A stretch of DNA of 64,000 nucleotides from VGSG01 sp040756375 (GTDB lineage: Bacteria > Desulfobacterota > Desulfomonilia > Desulfomonilales > Desulfomonilaceae): the NCBI GenBank assembly GCA_040756375.1, contig JBFLZC010000001.1, positions 502,901 through 566,900 on the forward strand. Direction: 5' to 3'. The notes beneath the pieces were generated by a model, which saw only the letters and a list, made by a program, of their open reading frames with translations, did no database searches and had not been told where the DNA came from. Made by a program: the position numbers and the translations under genes. The stretch's first letter is position 1. Each line of letters opens with the position of its first letter. Of this stretch, positions 60,218-64,000 are shown piece after piece.

Positions 60218-60595
60218 TTATTTCGCCTGAGGCGGCACCTTGATTCTTCTCTTGGCGGTCGGCTTTTTCGGCTTCTTTTCTTGCTTCTCCTTTATCGCAG
60301 GCTCGGGAGGAGGCGGAGCAGGAGCCTCGGCCGCGTGAGCAGGAGCTGCCACGCCGAATTGGGCCAACATATTCTTAACCTCGCCCGCAATGCGATCCAC
60401 CACCCTAAACACTGACGGAAACAAGAATGCATGGCTTAGCTTGTTCAGAGTGTCAGGGACGACGCCCTGGGCAACCAATGGTGAACACTTGCATTCCTCT
60501 TTCCCTTTGACAATCATTCCGGCTGCTTGTGCGCCCACCGGTAGAACCGAGGACAGAAGAACGCATAACGCGGCCACGATAAGGAAGGAACGCAT
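60218..60595 (-). CDS. Small exported protein with Pro/Lys-rich tail
   Basis: 125 residues. Signal peptide (RSFLIVAALCVLLSSVLPVG), a short middle with ECKCSPLVAQGVVPDTLNKL, then a low-complexity tail (EAPAPPPPEPAIKEKQEKKP) that is strongly basic at the end. The start at 60595 is preceded by GAGGAGAATC. No family recognised; the tail suggests binding to the cell wall, outer membrane or an acidic polymer. Confidence 0.65.
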   Translation of the reverse strand: MRSFLIVAALCVLLSSVLPVGAQAAGMIVKGKEECKCSPLVAQGVVPDTLNKLSHAFLFPSVFRVVDRIAGEVKNMLAQFGVAAPAHAAEAPAPPPPEPAIKEKQEKKPKKPTAKRRIKVPPQAK

Positions 60596-60711
60596 GTTGA
60601 TTCTCCTCATGGCAATTGGATTAATTTATCATACACACATTATGCAAGAAAATCAAGATGTTCCTGAGACAAGGCCGCGGAAAGCGACGGACGAGGCTTC
60701 AGAGGCTTCAC

Positions 60712-60886
60712 GTAGGATGCGGTGACCCCGCGGAACGCGGGGGAACCACATCGGTCGGGGTCTTATGGAGTGTGACGCAGTTCATGTCATTGCCCATTAC
60801 CGTCCGCGAAAGGACGAGAAAAACCGTGAATGATGCGGTTCCCCCGGATCATGTCCGGGGTCACCACATCCTACGATTGCTCATAG
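60712..60886. repeat. 175-bp inverted-repeat element with CGTAGGATGYGGTGACCCC ends
   Basis: Left end CGTAGGATGCGGTGACCCCG (60713 on) and inverted right end GGGGTCACCACATCCTACG (60868-60886) enclose a second pair around GGGGGAACCACATC / GATGCGGTTCCCCC. Largest complete member of the family at 28174. No gene is inside. Confidence 0.75.
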
Positions 60887-60901
60887 GCTTTGCGACTGCT
60901 T

Positions 60902-61792
60902 CTAGAACGTGTATGTAGCTGAGAGCCCCAGCACGATGAGGTTGTGGCGGGAATCCATGGAGAAGCGAGTGGAACGTCCGTCCGCTTCCACCGTCGCGCC
61001 TCCGGAGAGCTCCAGGTAGTTGTACTGGGCAAACACCCCTGCCAGAGCATTCTCGGTGAGCGGCAGCAGCCATTCAAAGAGCGACTCAAACCAGAAGCCT
61101 GTTACTGCGTGCCCGTCTATGTGGAACATAGAATTGCTCAAGCTCCGGTCCGATCGGTAACGTGCAAGAGTGATTGGGGCCGCGAGGATATCCAGCCGGA
61201 CCACGGACCCGATAAACTGACTGTGAGCGTAATACACGCCCACATAGGGAACATGCACGCTGAGGTGGTCCTGAAAATCACCGGCAGGACCGCTCACCGC
61301 CTGGGAAGTGTAATCGAAATCATAGAACCTGTACCCTGCGACCAGGCCCGCCGTGTACGGCATCCCACCCATACCGAAATGGTACACCGCAGAAAGATCT
61401 GCGGCCAGATAACGGCTCCTGGTGTCCCATGCAGCCCATCTCCGATCGAACCACACTTCGTTGCGATGAGTCTGCGGGACGTTCAGCCAGCCCTGGACCC
61501 GCACGGCAAGGTCTTTCATCGGGAATGTTTCCGCCTGAGCGCTGAATATAAGGCTGCTGAGCGTGACTTCCTTCTTTGATGGTGGAATCAGCTCATTGTC
61601 CCCTTCACGCAGCCTGATTTCATGCCATCCCCAGAAGTACCCGAATCGGCCCTCCACCATGGAACGCTTTTGAGACATGCCGTAACAGAACGAAGGTGGA
61701 CACGAAGCCTGGAACGATGGGCCTCCCGCGTAAATCGGCTGGGAGGCTCCGAGCCACGGCAAGAAGCTTATAACCAGGGCACACAGCGCCAT
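60902..61792 (-). CDS. Predicted outer-membrane beta-barrel protein
   Basis: About 296 residues. A signal peptide (ALCALVISFLPWLGASQPIY) is followed by alternating polar/hydrophobic strands rich in Tyr, Trp and Gly (EGRFGYFWGWHEIRLREG, YTAGLVAGYRFYDFDYTSQA, AGVFAQYNYLELSGGATVEA), ending in ATYTF with C-terminal phenylalanine, the outer-membrane insertion signal. About ten to twelve strands. No specific family recognised. The frame is open to 61936, but that part runs into a CATTCCCGCGAAGGCGGGAATC repeat, so ATG 61792 is preferred despite a weak ribosome site. Confidence 0.75.
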   Translation of the reverse strand: MALCALVISFLPWLGASQPIYAGGPSFQASCPPSFCYGMSQKRSMVEGRFGYFWGWHEIRLREGDNELIPPSKKEVTLSSLIFSAQAETFPMKDLAVRVQGWLNVPQTHRNEVWFDRRWAAWDTRSRYLAADLSAVYHFGMGGMPYTAGLVAGYRFYDFDYTSQAVSGPAGDFQDHLSVHVPYVGVYYAHSQFIGSVVRLDILAAPITLARYRSDRSLSNSMFHIDGHAVTGFWFESLFEWLLPLTENALAGVFAQYNYLELSGGATVEADGRSTRFSMDSRHNLIVLGLSATYTF

Positions 61793-62017
61793 CCGCACGA
61801 GTGGCACCGCTGCCGAAAACCACGTGAGTCCCTGAATCTCGCTCAAACCGGTGGGGAGATCGTTTCTTCGGCTGTCGATTCTCTGCACGGCTGACCTTAT
61901 TGATTGTTCTTGCGTGCCGGAACTCGGTCCCGTCATTCCCGCGAAGGCGGGAATCCAATCCGCTCACTTATACATGCCGGGACCCGGGCGGCACGCTTCC
62001 AGGCTCTTCTGAAGTAG

Positions 62018-62140
62018 CCTCTGACACGTGAATTGTCAAGAATCAAAGCGCATCTCATCCGTGTCTTAGGTATAGAAAAGGCATTAGCCGAGGATGAAGC
62101 CAAGTTGAAACTCTCTTCATACGATGATATACGGCAATGA
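62018..62140 (+). other. Short open frame before the methyltransferase, possible remnant
   Basis: Forty codons without ATG end at TGA 62138-62140, three bases before the methyltransferase start. The peptide LSRIKAHLIRVLGIEKALAE continues DEAKLKLSSYDDIRQ, looks like a helical protein C-terminus and has coding-like codons. It may be the tail of a truncated gene or a small protein with a TTG start (62033). I do not recognise it. Confidence 0.25.
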
Positions 62141-62143
62141 GTA

Positions 62144-63427
62144 ATGAGACAGACCAGCTTATTCATTGACGAGAGTCTGCCGGCAACGAACGCCACCACT
62201 TCGACCTTTGCAGACAATCTCACTTTGCCGATCCACAGGTGGTTCCGCTACCCTGCGGGCTTTTCTGCGATTTGGGTGCGCCAACTCATCGAGCGAGAAA
62301 AAGCTAGAGGGCGTCAAAGGGTGTTAGACCCCTTTGCGGGATCTGGCACTGTCCTCTTGGAAGGAGAGGCATGCCGCGTAGATACAGTCGGCGTAGAATC
62401 CCACCCTTTCGTTGCACGGGTAGCCAAGGCGAAACTTTCATGGCACGCAAACCATCGTGAATTCCTAAATTACGCGTTAGCAGTTCTTTCCAGAGCTAGG
62501 GGAATGACAGGAATCTCAGATGGGTATCCCAAGCTTATCGAGAAATGCTTTACTCCTGATTCGCTGAAGAAACTCGATACCCTAAGAGTAGCTTGGGAAG
62601 GAAACAACAACGGAACACCTTATTCAGAGCTTACTTGGCTGGCTTTAGCATCGATCCTCAGAGAATGCTCCACCGCTGGAACAGCCCCTTGGCAATACAT
62701 CCTTCCCAGAAAGACGAAGGCCCGCACGGTTGATCCATACGAGGCTTTTGAAGCAAAAGTCATTCTCATGAGTTCGGACATGTCGATCCGCCGGTTGCGC
62801 TCTTTGTCTAAGCGCGCGAGGTTGCTCCAAGAAGACGCCCGCTCTTGCCCTTCCCTTCCCGATGCTTGGGCCGATCTAGTCATAACATCACCCCCGTACG
62901 CAAACAACTACGACTATGCAGATGCAACTCGGCTTGAGATGAGCTTCTTCGGAGAAATCCAAAATTGGGGTGACCTCCAGGATGCGGTGAGGCGGCATCT
63001 GATCCGCGCTTGTACGCAGCACGTCGCCGAGCTCAACGGCCAGACCACCCAAATGCTTTCCAACCCGCTTCTTGAGCCTATAAGAGGGGAGATTGCCAAA
63101 GTCTGTACACTCCTTGAGGCAGAGAGAGAGCATCACGGAGGAAAGAAGCCGTATCACACCATGATCGCGGCTTATTTCTCTGATATGGCTAGAGTTTGGG
63201 TAGAATTGCGCAGGGTGACAGCGCGAGGCGCTATGGTTTGCTTCGTCGTGGGAGATTCGGCGCCCTATGGCATATATGTGCCTGTGGACCGGTGGCTCGG
63301 CGAATTAGCCCTAGCTGCCGGTTTCAGTTCCTTCTCATTTGAGAAACTCCGGTCCAGAAACGTCAAGTGGAAGAATCGTAAGCACCGCGTTCCTCTCCAT
63401 GAAGGGACCCTGTGGATTGAGGGTTAA
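62144..63427 (+). CDS. DNA methyltransferase (N4-cytosine/N6-adenine), type II-like
   Basis: 427 residues. The SAM-binding motif I is LDPFAGSGTVLLEGEACRVD near residue 65 and the catalytic motif IV is ITSPPYANNYDYADATRLEM near 247; motif I precedes IV. TSPPY points to amino-methylation of C or A. A putative target-recognition stretch lies between. The next gene, four bases downstream, looks like the matching endonuclease. Codon use is more AT-rich than the neighbouring region, consistent with acquisition by transfer. Confidence 0.88.
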   Translation: MRQTSLFIDESLPATNATTSTFADNLTLPIHRWFRYPAGFSAIWVRQLIEREKARGRQRVLDPFAGSGTVLLEGEACRVDTVGVESHPFVARVAKAKLSWHANHREFLNYALAVLSRARGMTGISDGYPKLIEKCFTPDSLKKLDTLRVAWEGNNNGTPYSELTWLALASILRECSTAGTAPWQYILPRKTKARTVDPYEAFEAKVILMSSDMSIRRLRSLSKRARLLQEDARSCPSLPDAWADLVITSPPYANNYDYADATRLEMSFFGEIQNWGDLQDAVRRHLIRACTQHVAELNGQTTQMLSNPLLEPIRGEIAKVCTLLEAEREHHGGKKPYHTMIAAYFSDMARVWVELRRVTARGAMVCFVVGDSAPYGIYVPVDRWLGELALAAGFSSFSFEKLRSRNVKWKNRKHRVPLHEGTLWIEG

Positions 63428-63430
63428 TCA

Positions 63431-63910
63431 ATGGCTGAATCACCAGCGCACAAGTTCGGGCAGATCATAGGTGATACTCTGGAAGCGGCCATTGAGCCCC
63501 TGCTGAAAAGAGTAGCAGAAGAACACGGCCTCTATTTGGATCGAAAAGGCCGACGTCCCGCTCGCAAAGGAAGGAAGCTTTCATGGAAAGACCAACATGG
63601 AAACGTGCACGACTTAGATTATGTACTGGAACGAGGCGGTACGCCGCGCAAAATCGGAGTGCCCGTGGCCTTTATCGAAGCGGCTTGGCGGCGTTACACG
63701 AAGCACTCCAGAAACAAGGCACAAGAGATTCAAGGCGCTATATTGCCGTTGAAGGAAACCCACTATAGAGCCGCGCCGTTCGTCGGTGTTGTGCTCGCCG
63801 GGGAGTTTACCCAGGGCTCGCTGGAGCAGCTCCGTTCGCTCGGATTCTCAATTCTTTACTTCCCCTATGAGGCCATAGGCGCTAACTTCTTGCTCGCGTT
63901 TTGGATTTAG
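63431..63910 (+). pseudogene. Putative restriction endonuclease, truncated by an IS
   Basis: The native sequence runs to about residue 148 (ILYFPYEA); the last 11 residues (IGANFLLAFWI) and the stop come from the insertion sequence that begins at 63874. The pattern HDLDYVLERGG ... PVAFIEAAWRRYTKHSRNKA fits a PD-(D/E)xK nuclease (Asp, then Glu-x-x), as in endonucleases beside TSPPY methyltransferases. The missing C-terminus and broken gene suggest the restriction activity is lost while the methyltransferase remains. Confidence 0.75.
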
Positions 63911-64000
63911 AGGGAGTATAGCACGTTCCTGGGAGGGACGGCTATGCACATAGAAGACGTTTTGGATAAGGAAGACTGGGCGGTTATCGAGAGTCTGTTG
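63874..64000 (+). mobile_element. Left end of an IS4/IS231-like insertion sequence (cut by window edge)
   Basis: The inverted-repeat end CATAGGCGCTAACTT at 63874-63888 is identical to both ends of the 170-bp element at 32135-32304. It interrupts the endonuclease reading frame, and a transposase-like frame starts 70 bases in. The CAT...TAACTT form of the end resembles IS231-type members of the IS4 family. The right end and target duplication lie outside the window; the left flank to compare is CCCTATGAGGC (63863-63873). Confidence 0.82.
63944..64000 (+). CDS. Transposase N-terminus (partial)
   Basis: GGGAGGGACGGCT precedes ATG 63944; 19 codons are visible (MHIEDVLDKEDWAVIESLL) before the window ends. 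The position right after an IS terminal repeat and the opening sequence suit an IS4-type transposase, but too little is present to confirm the family by its DDE residues. Confidence 0.65.
   Translation, partial: MHIEDVLDKEDWAVIESLL

Noticed and set aside
1..64000. tRNA, rRNA or tmRNA genes
   Set aside because: I saw no cloverleaf with a TTCRA arm and CCA-adjacent acceptor stem, and no rRNA-like stretch, but a covariance-model scan was not possible here.

Overview
The window looks like a chromosomal piece of an anaerobic, sulfur-metabolising bacterium, probably Desulfobacterota (a Desulfomonile-like deltaproteobacterium is my best guess). This rests on gene content: a polysulfide/thiosulfate-reductase-type molybdoenzyme operon with YeeE/YedE sulfur transporters, a b6-type cytochrome plus Rieske protein, branched-chain-amino-acid-type (liv) ABC transporters with acyl-CoA genes, and MglA/roadblock/DUF4388/PilZ signalling proteins. 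Spaces between genes are crowded with several families of palindromic repeats. The taxonomic call is inference; no rRNA or tRNA is present.

Layout. 1-3.7 kb: the 5' two thirds of a transketolase and a secreted thioredoxin-fold (DUF255) protein. 3.9-12 kb (all minus): a sulfur redox island, in transcription order rhodanese, Mo-bis-MGD catalytic subunit, four-cluster ferredoxin, NrfD membrane subunit, a small membrane protein, two YeeE/YedE transporters, a small periplasmic protein, Rieske protein and cytochrome b6. Rhodanese and the molybdoenzyme operon carry duplicated promoter regions. 12.5-15.2 kb: thiM-thiE-thiL. 15.4-24.6 kb: a PhoU-like protein, a large DUF4388 protein, a TPR lipoprotein, an orphan PAS histidine kinase, a YfcH-type epimerase and a SlyD-like isomerase. 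24.8-29.3 kb: an orphan peptide-ABC ATPase, an enoyl-CoA hydratase-family protein and two damaged toxin-antitoxin loci. 29.6-39.5 kb: an acyl-CoA synthetase with livFGMHJ, a second binding protein, and a divergent FadR-family regulator with a matching operator. 40.8-44.5 kb: a 1250-residue nucleoside phosphorylase-STAND NTPase-TPR protein resembling an NLR-type immune receptor. 45-51 kb: bioF-like aminotransferase, a MoxR/VWA (CoxD/CoxE-like) pair and a radical SAM protein. 51.5-56.4 kb: roadblock protein, MglA-like GTPase, unknown protein, PilZ protein and FHA-GAF-nucleotide cyclase, a likely signalling unit. 56.8-61.8 kb: higBA, a secreted WD40-pYEATS protein, two secreted unknowns and an outer-membrane barrel. 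62.1-64 kb: a restriction-modification pair whose second gene is cut by an insertion sequence at the window edge.

The most noteworthy items are the single-gene NLR-like protein (candidate abortive-infection system by nucleotide destruction); the IS end at 63874 and a 170-bp non-autonomous relative at 32135-32304 with the same 15-bp inverted repeats and an 11-bp target duplication; the duplicated promoters; and an almost completely deleted brnT whose promoter, palindromic operator and brnA antitoxin are intact. Single-base frameshifts are suspected in a cytochrome b6 gene and a DUF4258 toxin gene; either could be a sequencing error.
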